Below, piece after piece: positions 52,680-63,080 of a DNA stretch of 64,000 nucleotides. Under the pieces are notes generated by a model. The model made no database searches, was not told the DNA's origin, and saw only the letters and a list, made by a program, of their open reading frames with translations. The DNA comes from Brachypterus glaber. Taxonomy: Eukaryota > Arthropoda > Insecta > Coleoptera > Kateretidae. Location: NCBI GenBank assembly GCA_958510825.1, contig OY294044.1, forward strand, positions 82,382,895 to 82,446,894, written 5' to 3'. Made by a program: the position numbers and the translations under genes. Within the stretch, counting starts at the first letter, position 1. Each line of letters starts with the position of its first letter.

Positions 52680-55600
52680 CTAGAACAAAATAAAACAGTT
52701 TTAAAAGGGTACTTGTTTCGCAAGAATTTGAATACTTTTAACGGATAAATAGGTACAAATTAAGGCACGTAAATTACGCTGGTTTGGAAACGACATTTAG
52801 TGCGATTTCAAAATAACCCGTTTTTTTTCAAACCCTTATTATTTAGAGCACCTCGCACTGCTGCGATCATTAATACAGTCGGTCAAATAAGAGCGTGTCT
52901 CGCCTTGTTTATTTAAGAAGATATTTATACTATATTTTTACATTTAAATACAGTTAATGAATGATAGATCAATGCAAATAACAGTAACTTGTCCAGTCTA
53001 CATTTACGTCAATGATCGCCTGACATCGTCGGGGCATACTTTGAACGAGATTTTTTGCATATTCCTTCGGCAAAGACCTCCATATTGTCCGTATTTCTCA
53101 TGGTAGCTGCTTTAATATGTATACCTTTTTCCTGCGAAGCTTGTGCTTAATGAATGACCACACATTTTCAATGGGGTTTGCGTCGGGCGATTGTGACGGC
53201 CAGCGTGATGATGTCGGATGTCCTCTTCCACTGGCTACACAACTTTCTCCGATGTTTGGGGTCGTTGTCCTCTTGGAGGATCCACTGCTTATTTTTATCG
53301 CCATACCAACGTTTGGCAGTCGGTATAAAAGCTTTTTTGTAAATCTCGAGCATTTTTTCAGCGTTCAAGTTGTACGTAAAGAGAAATAAAAATCCAAAAC
53401 CTTTTTCCGAGAGACACCCCCAAACATGAATCTTTACAGGTTGTTCCACGGTTCGCTGGACCAATCGGTTGGTGGAGGATGTCCAGGCCCGGAGGGTGAC
53501 AACGTAACCCCAAAAGGAAGCTTTATCGGTAAAAATTACCTTGCTCCAGTCTCGATCGATGTTTAAATTGGCCCACGCGAGTCGTCTTTTCTCTGTTTTA
53601 CTCAACAAAGATTTCTTTATTGTACTTCGCCACTTTAAGTAGTGAGCCTGGAGATGAGTACGAATTGTTTCATGTGTCCAAACCTTCCTGCATCAGTTTT
53701 TTTGCTCCTTGGCGCAGGGTTAATTGAGGATTCTGCGAAAACGTTTAAAATAATTTTTTCGTGCTTAGCCGACACCTTTCCTGTTGAGCCACGATCTGGT
53801 AAGTGGTCAACATTTTTCGTTTTCGAGTATCGTTTCACCCACTTGTTGACGAATATCTTTGACTTCCCCATATACTTTGCAGCCGCTGTAAGTGTCATTT
53901 TAGGACCTTTCGGGTGCAAACAGGGGAAGACAGCCTCGAATCGTGATGCGTACGCAGCACTCATGTTTTAAAACGTGCTGAGTCACTAAAAATAAGGTTC
54001 AGAAAAAGTCTCTATGTACAAAGCATTGTCGGTCAGGAAGTAAAGTATATCCCCGAAAAAAAAGTAGGGCTCTCTCTTACCGACTAAATTTAGTTAACGT
54101 TAACGTTAACGTTATAGGCGACACGCTCTTACTTGACTGTACATAAAATTAAAAAAAAATCTATTAATGCGCTTTTAAGAAAAAACAATGTTCATTTGTT
54201 TTAACCAAGGTTTTAACTAAAAAATATGAGATTCAAAACTTATTTATTAACATCAGATTTTATGTTAAAAAGTGAGAAAAAAGTTTCTATGAACTAATAT
54301 TTAAGGGACATTCTTAAAATATTTACTTATTTACTTGCAGTGTGCAACCAATAAACATTATCATTTTATTACATAAAAAATCAATGTTTAACCAGGAGCG
54401 GACTTGCAGTTTTACAAATCAATTAAGAGGCACCCATTTTCTACGCCTCTGGTCAAAAAGTTAATTTTAATAAAACGTTAAAAAGTCCAAACGTTAAATG
54501 TTTATATTTATTGGTTTTATACTACAGTAAAAATTTCATATCAATAAGTTAAACCGTTTCTGAGTTAGTGATACATATGCTAAAACTACCCTAGCTCCCT
54601 TAAAAAGCGATTTAGCTCAAACGTCCATAAAAACTTTTTTCTCAATTTTTGACGTAAAATCTGAACTAAAATCATTTTTAAATAAAATGCTTGGGGTGCA
54701 ATTTGTTTTATTTTTTACCTAAAAGAAAAAAAACTTGTGATACATGCTCTGCAAGGACAAAATAGGAGAAAATCCTTGGGTTTTTTTGAGGACTTTTAAC
54801 TCGTTTTGGCCCTGCATAATCAATAGATTACTTTTATTTAAATTTAGTCTTACAATAATCCCAGTGCTCTAAATAATAAAGTTGGGTTATATTGAAGTCA
54901 CATTAAAAAAAAAAAACATGGAAATACGTAAATTCTTGACAAAAAAAGTTTAAAATGACCTAATTTTGAATTAGATCCTATAACAGCGCAATCAATCACA
55001 AAAAAATAACCTAATTTAAGGCATGTCCAGAAACTTGCATAAGAACATAAAACATAAGAATGGGGTGCCCTGACTGGCTTACAAGATACATGGCGGCCCA
55101 TCAAGCCAATCACGGCATCGCATTGTTATATATTACGTTCTTATGCGAGCCTGTGAATGGCACTTACGTGTACCATACAATGTTTTACACAACGCCTATT
55201 TATCCTGCTGAAAATCTATTTTTTTAATAAATTTTACGTGGCGGCGCGCTAAATTACTTGGAAATAAGCTTATCTAAATGTATAAGTAACACAACAAATA
55301 GAATTTTATAGCTTTTTTATCTGTGTAAAATGTCTATTGATAACTTTTACAACATTGTTTTTATTTATATACTACATTATAAACATATTTAAATAAATTT
55401 GTCCAGCTGTCTGCATATAATACTAGGATTTTTCATATTTTGGCAACATTTTTTGGGGCGCAATTTCTTGGACATTTTTTTTTATTGCAATTTTTTTTTT
55501 GAGAAAAATTTTTGGACATTTTTTGTCTATAAGCCATGTGATGATTTTTTTTTTTTCGATAACTATAGACCATTGGTTAAAGAAGAGAACTTAGTCAATG

Positions 55601-57102
55601 TATAGACCTTCCTACCGTGTGATATTTTGGTGAAAACTTTATAATTTTCTTAACTACATAGTGAATTTTCCAAACAAGCATGTAGACTTCTTAACTCAGG
55701 AGTGAGGGGGGCATGTATATTCCTGAAGAATGAATATAGCCCAGGTCCAGACAAATTTATTATTATTATTATTTTTAGTAAACAGAATATAAGTAAAAAA
55801 AAACATTATATTTTTATATTGAATTTTTTTAATTTATTTTTGCAATAAAATTTCAAATAGTATACCTATGTTATCAGAATATTTCTGGCAAAATTCATAC
55901 ATAGTTTATTTAATGATAATATTTTTATAATTTTTTTTTTTAAAGGCCATGTTAATATTTTTAGATTAGAGGAAATGATGATTAGATAATTACACCATTA
56001 TTGGCATTGAAACTAAAATAACTGCTGCCAACAAAACATTTTAGTTCATTTAAAAAAAAAATTAAAAACATGTTTAATAAAAATCACTAAAAGTAATAGG
56101 TTTTACCCCCTTTAACTGCCCCTTTTTACTTTTGAGGAACCTTGGTGAGAAGTATTGTTATGGCAACAAAAAAAGTTGTCCAGATTTTGATGTATTTTAT
56201 CCATTTTATACATTCCAAAAATTTGATTCTTTGATGTCCATCTGTCAGTCCATCCAGAGGCGGACCATTTAAAAAAAATCAAATCCAATCTTTAATCTTA
56301 AAGCTTAAGGAAATTCTCAGGGAGGGGTTTCTTAGTTTTTCTCTACTCTCTTAAATAAGGGCCCCAATTAAGTTTGTTTGTTACTGATAAACAAAAATCA
56401 AAAAATTCGATTTTGCTCAAATTTTATATATAAGATAAATTAGAAACATAACATGAGCCAAGTTTTTCAGGTCAGTTCAATTAAAGGGGAGCTGCCATCT
56501 AGGAGCCCCATCCCCTCATTTTTAAAGTTCCTTGTCGGTTATTTAGGTTATTTTTGTGGCCTTTAAGGAAATTTTTATGCATGTAATTGGTATTGATCAA
56601 TTAAATCATCAAAATTTAAAGTTTTAGTGTTCTGATTGGTCAACATAAATAACACTGCATGAAAATTACCTGAAACCCCACTTTACATTATGCAAATTGT
56701 AGCACATGGAAACCCTATTGGTGTTGCAATGTAATCAGAAAAAAAACACATGTGGCACTTACTTTTTTGATGCTATAAATGTAAAAAACGACGACGTATG
56801 CAAAAAATAATGTTGCTCCAACAGTATTGACAATAATTATTGATGTATCATTTATTAAAAAGCCATATCGTAACCATAAAATTGTAGAGAGACAGCCACT
56901 TATAAAAGGAAATGCAGAATTTTCACCTACGGTTTTATTCGCAACCACTTTCTGACAAACTAGTCTGTGAAAAAATTAATTGATTATCCCTGTTATTTAT
57001 TCAATAAAACATAATTAATACTTACATTCCTGTTAAAAATTGCAATATTGTACAAATTGAAGTTATTGTACCAAGAAAGTTTTTAAAGGTTTCCTGGTCC
57101 AT
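52401..57102 (-). CDS. SWEET1: SWEET/MtN3 sugar transporter (exons 1-3, last exon missing)
   Basis: Exons 57102-57026, 56964-56763 and 52679-52401 join in phase to 186 codons. SWEETs are seven-helix membrane uniporters for glucose and sucrose, built of two MtN3 three-helix units. The first unit is MDQETFKNFLGTITSICTIL (helix 1), FLTGILVCQKVVANKTVG, SAFPFISGCLSTILWLRYGF (helix 2, with the usual Pro and Trp), and IIIVNTVGATLFFAYVVVFY (helix 3). The second unit has the linker helix around LAICCIVLCATMVYV, then HLGIICTAITILFFAAPLIS, VIQVKSTESLPFPIIFSSFV and SVQWLLYGYLLEDMFIQ. The conserved membrane Asn is present in helix 3 (IVN); its helix-7 partner would be in the missing exon (about 25-40 residues, expected to start IPN). 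Start: ATG at 57102, because an ATG at 57113 is stopped after three codons. Introns are 61 and 4083 bases. Confidence 0.88.
53098..53964 (-). pseudogene. Tc1-like DD34E transposase, frameshifted
   Basis: Three overlapping minus-strand frames together cover one transposase. 53964-53635 starts MSAAYASRFEAVF and has the helix-turn-helix region LTAAAKYMGKSKIFVNKWVK. 53608-53168 has DRDWSKVIFTDKASF with the first catalytic Asp and WILQEDNDPKH with the second. 53304-53098 has SQSPDANPIENVWSFIKHKL with the catalytic Glu. Each step changes frame, so there are at least two indels, the second between the second Asp and the Glu. The spacing of the last two acidic residues fits a DD34E (Tc1) enzyme. The catalytic residues are intact but the frame is broken, so this copy cannot make its own transposase. 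Confidence 0.9.
54098..54112. repeat. GTTAAC-type short tandem
   Basis: GTTAACGTTAACGTTAACGT just inside the right end of the Tc1/mariner element. Short hexamer repeat. Confidence 0.6.
55018..55163. mobile_element. MITE, copy 2 of the 18078 family
   Basis: AAGGCATGTCCAGAAACTTG at the left and TTCTTATGCGAGCCTGTGAA at the right. The interior matches 18078-18226 (CATAAAACATAAGAATG, ACAAGATACATGGCG, GCATCGCATTGTTAT). Confidence 0.8.
56763..56964 (-). CDS. SWEET1: SWEET exon 2
   Basis: Acceptor TTTTTTCACAG; 202 bases; completes I26 and encodes residues 27-93 (LVCQKVVANKTVGENSAFPF to YIYSIKK). Donor AAAGTAAGTG. Helices 2 and 3 of the first MtN3 unit. Confidence 0.88.
57026..57102 (-). CDS. SWEET1: SWEET exon 1
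   Basis: ATG at 57102; 25 codons plus two bases (MDQETFKNFLGTITSICTIL then QFLTG); donor GAATGTAAGT. The 61-base intron that follows is typical of insect short introns. Confidence 0.85.
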
Positions 57103-57675
57103 TATTTTAACATTTTAGCCCGGTTTTATCAGATGTTTACACCGAGAGGTTTAATTTTCATGTGTTTATTCCACCATTATATTGAAAACTGTCATCTGTC
57201 ACTATCGGTATTTAAATTTTTGTCGGCAAGACGCAATTGCAAAATTGCCATCTAACGGGGCCTTTTGTAACTATAATACAGGAAACTGCATAAAATTGCA
57301 GAAAACTGTAAAATTTTAAGTACAGAAAACTGCTGTTCCGATTAAAGTATTCTATAAAAGCGCCATCTACTAACAGAACAAAATAGCGGTACAGTTTAAT
57401 ATTACTGGAAATTGCAGTTTTCTGTATTTGAATGTTTTCAGCAGTCGCAAAGAGATGGCAATTTTATAGAATACTTTAACCGGTTTTCTGTACTGTACAG
57501 TTTACTGCAGTCGCCAACATGCACATATGACATCCCGTGTTGCCAAACAAGAAAAATTTAGTTTGTTCAAGAGTGTTTTGAATTGCGGGTGTTGTCTTCG
57601 TGTTTATGTGCGTAAATATTGTTAATTATATGCATGGTATGATATAATTTAATGTTTCCCTATTAGGAAAACACT
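57103..57675. promoter_or_regulatory. Divergent promoter region with a MITE
   Basis: 573 bases separate the SWEET start codon from the start codon of the small + strand gene, so both promoters must lie here. The middle (about 57280-57505) is an inverted-repeat element (ACAGAAAACTGCTGTTCCGA, AAAGTATTCTATAAAAGCGC on the left; TTTTATAGAATACTTTAACC and GGTTTTCTGTACTGTACAG on the right). No clear TATA box is seen for either gene. Confidence 0.6.
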
Positions 57676-57974
57676 ATGGCGTCTCTTTCTCTGCCTCGGG
57701 TGTTACATCCAAGAAAAACCAGCCTGGAAATTGAAAAGGAAAACTTTGAAAAGTCACAGGTGTGTATTTAGGTTACCTATTTCGGCTTAATTTGGATTAA
57801 ATAGGATTATCCTGCACAAACTTATCTCAGAATTATTTAACATTATTCATCATACAAATCACAAATATTTAAAAAAATATATCATAGTTTGATCTTGAAC
57901 CTATTATGATTATCTACATTTTTTAACAGAAAATGCATTCAATGCAATTTCTCTCCTTGAATGAAGCTGCATGA
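57676..57974 (+). CDS. Small two-exon gene, 42 codons, unknown
   Basis: Exon 1, 57676-57759, has ATG in a good context (A at -3, G at +4) and encodes MASLSLPRVLHPRKTSLEIE then KENFEKSQ; donor CAGGTGTGT. Exon 2, 57930-57974, follows a strong acceptor (TTTTTTAACAG) in phase 0 and encodes KMHSMQFLSLNEAA then TGA. An AATAAA at 58109 fits the transcript end. The product would be a 42-residue basic, probably intracellular peptide without signal or membrane segment. I do not recognise it. A longer alternative using other downstream exons is possible. Head to head with SWEET. Confidence 0.5.
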
Positions 57975-58108
57975 ATTTTAAATTAGATTCTGAGTAATTG
58001 AATACAGATCTCTATGCTTTTTTACATTTTTATTACTCGTTACATGACTCATTTTTAATGCTTTGTTATATTTTAAAAATTCCATGATATAAACATTAAT
58101 ATTCAGAA

Positions 58109-58114
58109 AATAAA
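58109..58114 (+). terminator. Poly(A) signal of the small gene
   Basis: AATAAA, 135 bases after the TGA at 57972. Confidence 0.5.
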
Positions 58115-58217
58115 GTATTTATTAAGGTAATAATCTTGAAAGAAGTTCCTTCTTAATGTTGACATTTAGGGGCCCAACACCAAATGCTTTAATTGTTTTT
58201 TTAATTGGCATTTTTCA

Positions 58218-58452
58218 ATGAAGCTGAAGTTTGCAACGTTTTCTTGCAACGAAAATTCCTGGGAAAATTCAAATAGTATATTTAAGTGCTAGTTTCATAA
58301 CATACATTTTTATCGCACGAGTACAAGTTTAGAAAACAAGCCTGCGGCAAGTTTTCTAAAGTACTAGTGCGCTAAAAACGTGTTTTGGAATAAGTGCTTT
58401 AATATACTATTTGAATTTTCGATGCAAAAAAACCTTGCAAACTTCAGCTTCA
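58218..58452. mobile_element. MITE family ATGAAGCTGAAGTTTGCAAC, copy 2
   Basis: Left ATGAAGCTGAAGTTTGCAAC, right GCAAACTTCAGCTTCAT; same interior words as copy 1 (TTTATCGCACGAG, TGCGCTAAAAACGTG). It has a small local duplication, GAAAATTCCTGGGAAAATTC, near the left end. Confidence 0.85.
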
Positions 58453-58739
58453 TATTTTTCAAGCTATTTTAATATAATTTGCTATAGCAAAAAGAGAAAA
58501 ATCTTTAAAAAATCAAACAAAACTAGATGAAACGTTGCAAGCACCCTGTCAAAACATCGGCACTATTGTACACTAGAGCCATCTAGTTTGCAAATTTCAA
58601 ACTAGGTGTTTTGTTTGATTTTAAATTCTGTATCTTAAAAACATTATATTCTAGCAAAAAACTGTATATAACATTTTTTATAGGGCTTAAAATAAGCTTT
58701 TATTTAAAATATAATTTTTTTTAAATCGGGTTATAAATA

Positions 58740-59235
58740 TGTGAGATATGCTAAAAAAACCTTTTACCGCTTTAAACGCCAATATCTCGAAAACAATGCG
58801 TTTTAGGAAAACGTTTATAACATTTTTTGACCAATTTAAAATTATCTTTTATATAAGTGCTAAATTAACCAAATACAGTAATAATTGCCCTAATTATAAA
58901 CAAAAAACGCAAAAAATAGGAGTTTTACCCTATTTTTACCCCCTTACCCCCAATCTTTTACCCCCAAAATCTAATCAGCTCTTCGGAATACGATAAGAAA
59001 CAATATGCAAAAAACCTCAAGTCGATATTTCATGTAGAAATGGAGTTACAGAGTTTACACCCAGACAGACAGACAGACGGACGCAAATTTTTTTTTTACT
59101 GATTTCGACTCAGAATGGTCTAAAACGTCGAGAAATGTGAAAAAAACGTGGTCAAAGATTTTGACTTTTCGGCGAAGATTTCAATACATCGGCATTCTTA
59201 GTAGCACTAAGTGCCGATGTAAAATATTCTGCAGC
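58740..59235 (+). repeat. Dispersed ~0.5-kb repeat, copy 1
   Basis: TATCTCGAAAACAATGCGTT, AATAGGAGTTTTACCC, CCCCCAAAATCTAATCAGCT, ACAGACAGACAGACGGACGC, AAAACGTCGAGAAATGTGAA, and a closing mini-palindrome (ATCGGCATTCTTAGTAGCACTAAGTGCCGAT, stem CGGCA/TGCCG). Sister copies at 60110-60640 (direct) and 26180-26720 (inverted). Confidence 0.7.
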
Positions 59236-59823
59236 ATTTTTATTTGCCTGGCAATACCTATTATAGGTAACAATAATAGGTAACTAGTTTCATTTTAATT
59301 TTTTCATTTAAAATAAGTAACTTAAACCTAATTAAACTCAAAGTTTAATTAATTATGTAAAACCTCGTCCAAAACCTTGTGTAAAACTTTTCCATTAAAA
59401 ATATTAGCCTGCGGCAAAGGTAAATAACAAATTTCCAACTTCACTATAAATGAAATGCATTCATAATATGAATAATATATTATAAGAAATGTGTTTCGCA
59501 TTTTCTTATTTAATTTGAGTAATAAATAAATAAGCTTTTGCCCCTCCTCTAGAAAATATTAAGGACGCCTATGTGCACACCCATGCATGACCATGTGGTA
59601 AAATATAATAATTTTAAACTTTACAGCCTGTAAATAGGAAGGTAGACAAAATCAATAGCTAATTTCAATACAGTTATGGTCAATAACTGCCAATATTGTA
59701 AAACAGCCTACAAGAAAACCAATGTTCTTTATAGAAATTATATGACTTATAAGTAGAACTCAGATCAAGGTATCCATTTACCGGGGGCTCGAATATATTA
59801 GAATTTTAAAAACTAATTTTTAA
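59236..59823. other. Intergenic spacer
   Basis: AT-rich. A short open stretch after an acceptor-like TTTACAG at 59625 (PVNRKVDKINS then stop) could be an alternative last exon of the 57676 gene, but is weaker than the one at 57930. Nothing else recognised. Confidence 0.4.
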
Positions 59824-60049
59824 ATGAAGTTGAAATTTGCAACGTTTTTTTGCAACGAAAATTCAAATAGTATATTAAAACACTTATTCCATAACACGTT
59901 TTTAGCGCACTAGTACTTTAGAAAACTCGCCGAAAGCGGCTTGTTTTCTAAAATTGTACTCGTGCGCTAAAAAAGTATGTTATGAAACTAGTACTTTAAT
60001 ATAATTTGAATTTTCGTTGCAAAAAAACATTGCAAACTTCAGATTCATA
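59824..60049. mobile_element. MITE family ATGAAGCTGAAGTTTGCAAC, copy 3
   Basis: Left ATGAAGTTGAAATTTGCAAC, right GCAAACTTCAGATTCAT. The interior is inverted relative to copies 1 and 2 (GTTTTTAGCGCACTAGTACT comes first), as expected for an almost symmetrical element inserted the other way round. Confidence 0.83.
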
Positions 60050-60109
60050 TTTTTAAAGTAAATACCTATCTAAACACGAAACTATAAGCCAGAACTCAGA
60101 ACATGAAAA

Positions 60110-60640
60110 TACAATTTTTTTTCGTTTATAAAAAACATTTCTTTAAAAAAATTACATATCTCCAAAACAATGCACTTTAGGAAAAATATGTTAATAACAT
60201 TTTTTGAGCAATTTAAAAAAATCTTTCATTTAAGTGCTAAATTAATAAAATACAATAATAATTTATTTATTTATTAGAGTCAAATAAGCTTTTTACTTAA
60301 TTATAAGCAAAAAAACGCTAAAAATAGGAGTTTTACCCCATTCTTACCCTCAATCGTTTACCCCCAAAACCCCAAAATCTAATCAGCTCTTTGAAATATG
60401 ATAAGAAACAATATGCAAAAAACCGCTTGTTGATAACCTTTTTAGAAATGAAGTTATCGAGTTTACACCCAGACAGACAGACGGACGCAAAAATTTTTTC
60501 ACTGATTTTGACTCAGAAAGGTCTTAAACGTTGAGAAATATGAAAAAAACATGGTTATAGATTTTAACTTTTCGGCGAAGATTTCAATACATCGGCACTC
60601 TTAATAGTACTAAGTGCCGATATATTTTTTTTTTCAAAAT
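60110..60640 (+). repeat. Dispersed ~0.5-kb repeat, copy 2
   Basis: Direct copy of 58740-59235 (AAAATAGGAGTTTTACCCCA, AATCTAATCAGCTCTT, ACAGACAGACGGACGC, TTTCGGCGAAGATTTCAATA) with an internal insertion near 60255-60300. Confidence 0.7.
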
Positions 60641-60849
60641 TTTTTCGTTTTTTGCAAAAAAAAACATAAAAATACTGGGTGCGCCGCTGCAAAAGGCAAT
60701 AATTTTCAAAATACATAATGCACTGTAAAATTTACAACAATGACCATGGGGTTTGTTTTATTACAGTAAATATTACCAAATTTTGTAAAATTCCTGGAAG
60801 AAATTAATATTATACCTAACTGGATACAGGAGCATTTCAGGAGGGGTGT
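60641..60849. other. Intergenic spacer
   Basis: Short AT-rich stretch; nothing recognised. Confidence 0.4.
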
Positions 60850-61105
60850 TTATTTTGTTTATTATGTTTATTTTTAACCTCGTACTATTCTACTTAATTA
60901 AGCATCCCCTAAGTCCAGGACTTGTGTGGGCTAGTAGTAGAGGAACCAATATATCTAGGGAGTACGCCTTCGCCAAATTTCAATTATTAATTAACTGAAA
61001 AAGGCAATCGGCGCCATTGAGGTTTGAACTCACGATCATAGCTCAGTGTCAACGCTATATCGATGCCTTAGACCGCTGAGCGAATCTCCCGTGGGCCTTG
61101 TATTC
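60850..61105 (-). mobile_element. tRNA-derived SINE
   Basis: On the minus strand the head reads TTCGCTCAGCGGTCTAAGGC (box A, as in Leu-type tRNAs) and, about 45 bases on, GTGAGTTCAAACCTC (box B, GTTCAAACC). The acceptor stem no longer pairs, so it is not a working tRNA. The body continues with GGCGCCGATTGCC, GAAATTTGGCGAAGGCGTAC, ACACAAGTCCTGGACTTAGG and ends in an A/T-rich tail (TTAAAAATAAACATAATAAA) near 60850. This is the standard layout of a SINE. Confidence 0.72.
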
Positions 61106-61335
61106 GTGCAAAAATATTCAATTTTTTTTTGCGTATTCATGACGTTTTATGTCGATGTAAATCAATTTCAAGCAAAAAAAAATGATAGTCTGTTTCATCA
61201 TGCAAGATAGTTAATTAAAAATCGCTCAGTGAATATTTTCAAAACAGATTCGAATATTGGATATGCGAATATACTGCGTAGTTTATTTTATACAACGTAA
61301 CTATATTCTATACTATTTAAACCTGTTGTAAAACT
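61106..61335. repeat. Fragment of a dispersed repeat
   Basis: 61130-61190 (TGACGTTTTATGTCGATGTA, AATCAATTTCAAGCAAAAA) is also found at 23715-23775 and, inverted, at 62955-63000, each time next to a CGATAACTT-family repeat. The rest is spacer. Confidence 0.5.
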
Positions 61336-61336
61336 A

Positions 61337-62024
61337 CACTGCCGCACATTAAATTCCGGACACCTAAAAAATTTACATTTTTTAAATTCAAAAATTTCGA
61401 AAACTAATTAATGGATTTGACTAATTCTTTTTTAGTTTTAAAGCTTAAACATTCTTTACTTTTGTTTGTTTTAAGAATGATTAATTTTTTTTTTTTTCGT
61501 ATTAACAGCAACAAATAATGTACAACTATTTTTTACCCCATCTTCTAGGACTTGCATGGTACGCCACTGCAACTGTTTATCAAATTATTGAAGTCTTATT
61601 GCCGCAGTTTTAATGATTATTTTCTTTTTTATAGTTTTACTTTTTTCCTTTTGGTTTAGGAGATATTAGGATTTTCCTGAAAGTTGTCTTTGTTTCAGTC
61701 AACTCAAAAAGCACTAAATCAGCAGAGTTTTTTATTTGAAGCTCATGTCTTTTACTTCTTCTTTATGCTCATGTCTTTTACTTCTTCTACAGTTTCTTCA
61801 TCCCGAGGAAACTTTTTATTGCCGTCTGACGGAGGCTTAACGGTGATTTCGCAAAACTCCGCCAGACGGAGTGACCCTATATTTTCTTCTACTCAAGTTT
61901 TCCAAACCAAAATGATCAAAATTTGCGTTACGTAATACTTGAACGTTCCCTAATTAGTTTTCGAAATATTTGAATTTAAAAAATGTCAATTTTTTAGGTG
62001 TCCAGAATTTAATTTGCGGCAGTG
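61337..62024. mobile_element. 688-bp element, TIR CACTGCCGCACATTAAATTC, TA target
   Basis: The left end CACTGCCGCACATTAAATTC then CGGACACCTAAAAAATT and the right end AATTTTTTAGGTGTCCAGAA then TTTAATTTGCGGCAGTG are inverted repeats of about 75 bases, including GAAAACTAATTA at their inner limit. TA flanks both sides (61335-61336, 62025-62026). The open frame 61684-61935 shows no transposase motif. The end of a GTTACGTAATACTTGAACGT MITE is nested at 61920-61955. Probably a non-autonomous Tc1/mariner derivative. Confidence 0.78.
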
Positions 62025-62026
62025 TA

Positions 62027-62470
62027 TGTACTATCTTGCTTGAAGAAGCAGACCATAGCAAAATAATTTTTATAAAGCCTGTTAGAAATTCTATACAGCA
62101 TATCTCATAAGGCGGTTAAATACCACTATATAATGTCTATACAACCAAAAGGGGCCCTATTTTATAAAACATTTCAGTAATTTAGAAGTTTCTTTTAGTA
62201 AAGTACACAACCATTATAAAATAATCAATGTGATGATTATAAAACGGTCCTATAAGTATTTTATAATGTAGACAGTATCCCTTATGCAATCACTTTGTTT
62301 TCTACTGTTGAAGTTCAGAATAGAATTTTCACAAGAATATTTTATAATGCAAATTCATGACAAAAATAATTAATAATTATTTTACCAATGTTCTTAAGTA
62401 ACTAAGTCGTTTAAGAACCATCATGCATTATGGTGTATCTGTGTATCATATTGGCATACATTTGTCAGGA
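62027..62470. other. Intergenic spacer
   Basis: AT-rich. 62090-62290 has a weak inverted pattern (CCTATTTTATAAAACATTT with TATAAAACGGTCCTATAAG). No gene seen. Confidence 0.4.
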
Positions 62471-63080
62471 TTGTTTAAAAATAAAATACACTGCCCAGTA
62501 AAAAAGCATTCCCATTTTTCACCTTCGAGCGTGATATGGATTTTTTATTATCAGATTCACTTTTAGCAACCTTAAAAATATACCAATTTTCACGAAAACT
62601 ACCCCTCGCCCCTTACGTGGTGGAGTTTTATTATCAGATTCACTTTCAGCAACCTCAAAAACCTACCAATTTTCACAAAAACTACCCCCCGCCCCTTAGG
62701 GGGTGAATTAAGATTTTTTATTATCAGATTCACTTTCAGCAATCTCAAAAACCCCTATATATCAATTTTGAAGAAAATATTTAAAAATATTTACCCCCTC
62801 TACCCCTCGGAGGTGGAGTTAGAAAAACAATCCCGAGCGAGAACTTTTGGTAACATACCTGTATGCTAAATTTTAAGTCTCTAGCACAAAGCGTTCTAAA
62901 GTTATTGTGCCCACAAGATTTCCCGGACAGAACGATCGACCGACCGACCTTTTTTTTTTGCTTGAAATTGATTTATATCGACATAAAACGGCATAAAACG
63001 CAAAAATAAGCAAAAAAAAATTGAAAATTTTTGCACGAATGCAAGACTTTCCGAAATTTTGAAAATTTTGCAAAATGGGA
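62471..63080 (-). repeat. TATCAGATTCACTTTCAGCA repeats plus CGATAACT-family copy
   Basis: 62530-62780 holds three tandem copies of TTTTTATTATCAGATTCACT, TTCAGCAACCTCAAAAACC, CACAAAAACTACCCC. 62820-63080 is an inverted dispersed-repeat copy (GGTAACATACCTGTATGCTA, AAAGTTATTGTGCCCACAAG, ATTTCCCGGACAGAACG, CAATTTCAAGC in complement). Confidence 0.62.

Larger units (their letters stand above)
52876..54139 (-). mobile_element. Tc1/mariner transposon, 1264 bp, TA target
   Basis: The left end CAGTCGGTCAAATAAGAGCG then TGTCTCGCC and the right end (read inwards) CAGTCAAGTAAGAGCGTGTC then GCC are inverted repeats of about 27 bases with small indels. TA flanks both ends (52874-52875 and 54140-54141). 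The single transposase frame runs on the minus strand. Length and target site are typical of Tc1-like elements. It sits in SWEET intron 2 in the gene's own orientation. Confidence 0.93.
52680..56762 (-). other. SWEET intron 2
   Basis: 4.1 kb, containing a full-length but broken Tc1/mariner (52876-54139) and a MITE (55018-55163). 54142-55017 and 55164-56762 are AT-rich spacer with no exon recognised; 56230-56560 is slightly less AT-rich but not coding. Confidence 0.75.

Noticed and set aside
53117..53971. Plus-strand open frames of 62-109 residues in the mariner element
   Set aside because: They are antisense shadows of the transposase, whose motifs are clear on the minus strand.
59626..59661. 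Alternative last exon PVNRKVDKINS for the 57676 gene
   Set aside because: It is in phase, but the acceptor is weaker and it lies beyond the poly(A) signal at 58109; the exon at 57930 is preferred.
61010..61105. A tRNA gene on the minus strand
   Set aside because: Boxes A and B are present but the acceptor and anticodon stems do not pair and a SINE body follows, so it is a tRNA-derived SINE head.
61684..61935. 83-residue open frame as a gene
   Set aside because: It lies entirely inside a TA-flanked inverted-repeat element, is Ser/Phe-rich with no transposase motif, and overlaps a nested MITE end.
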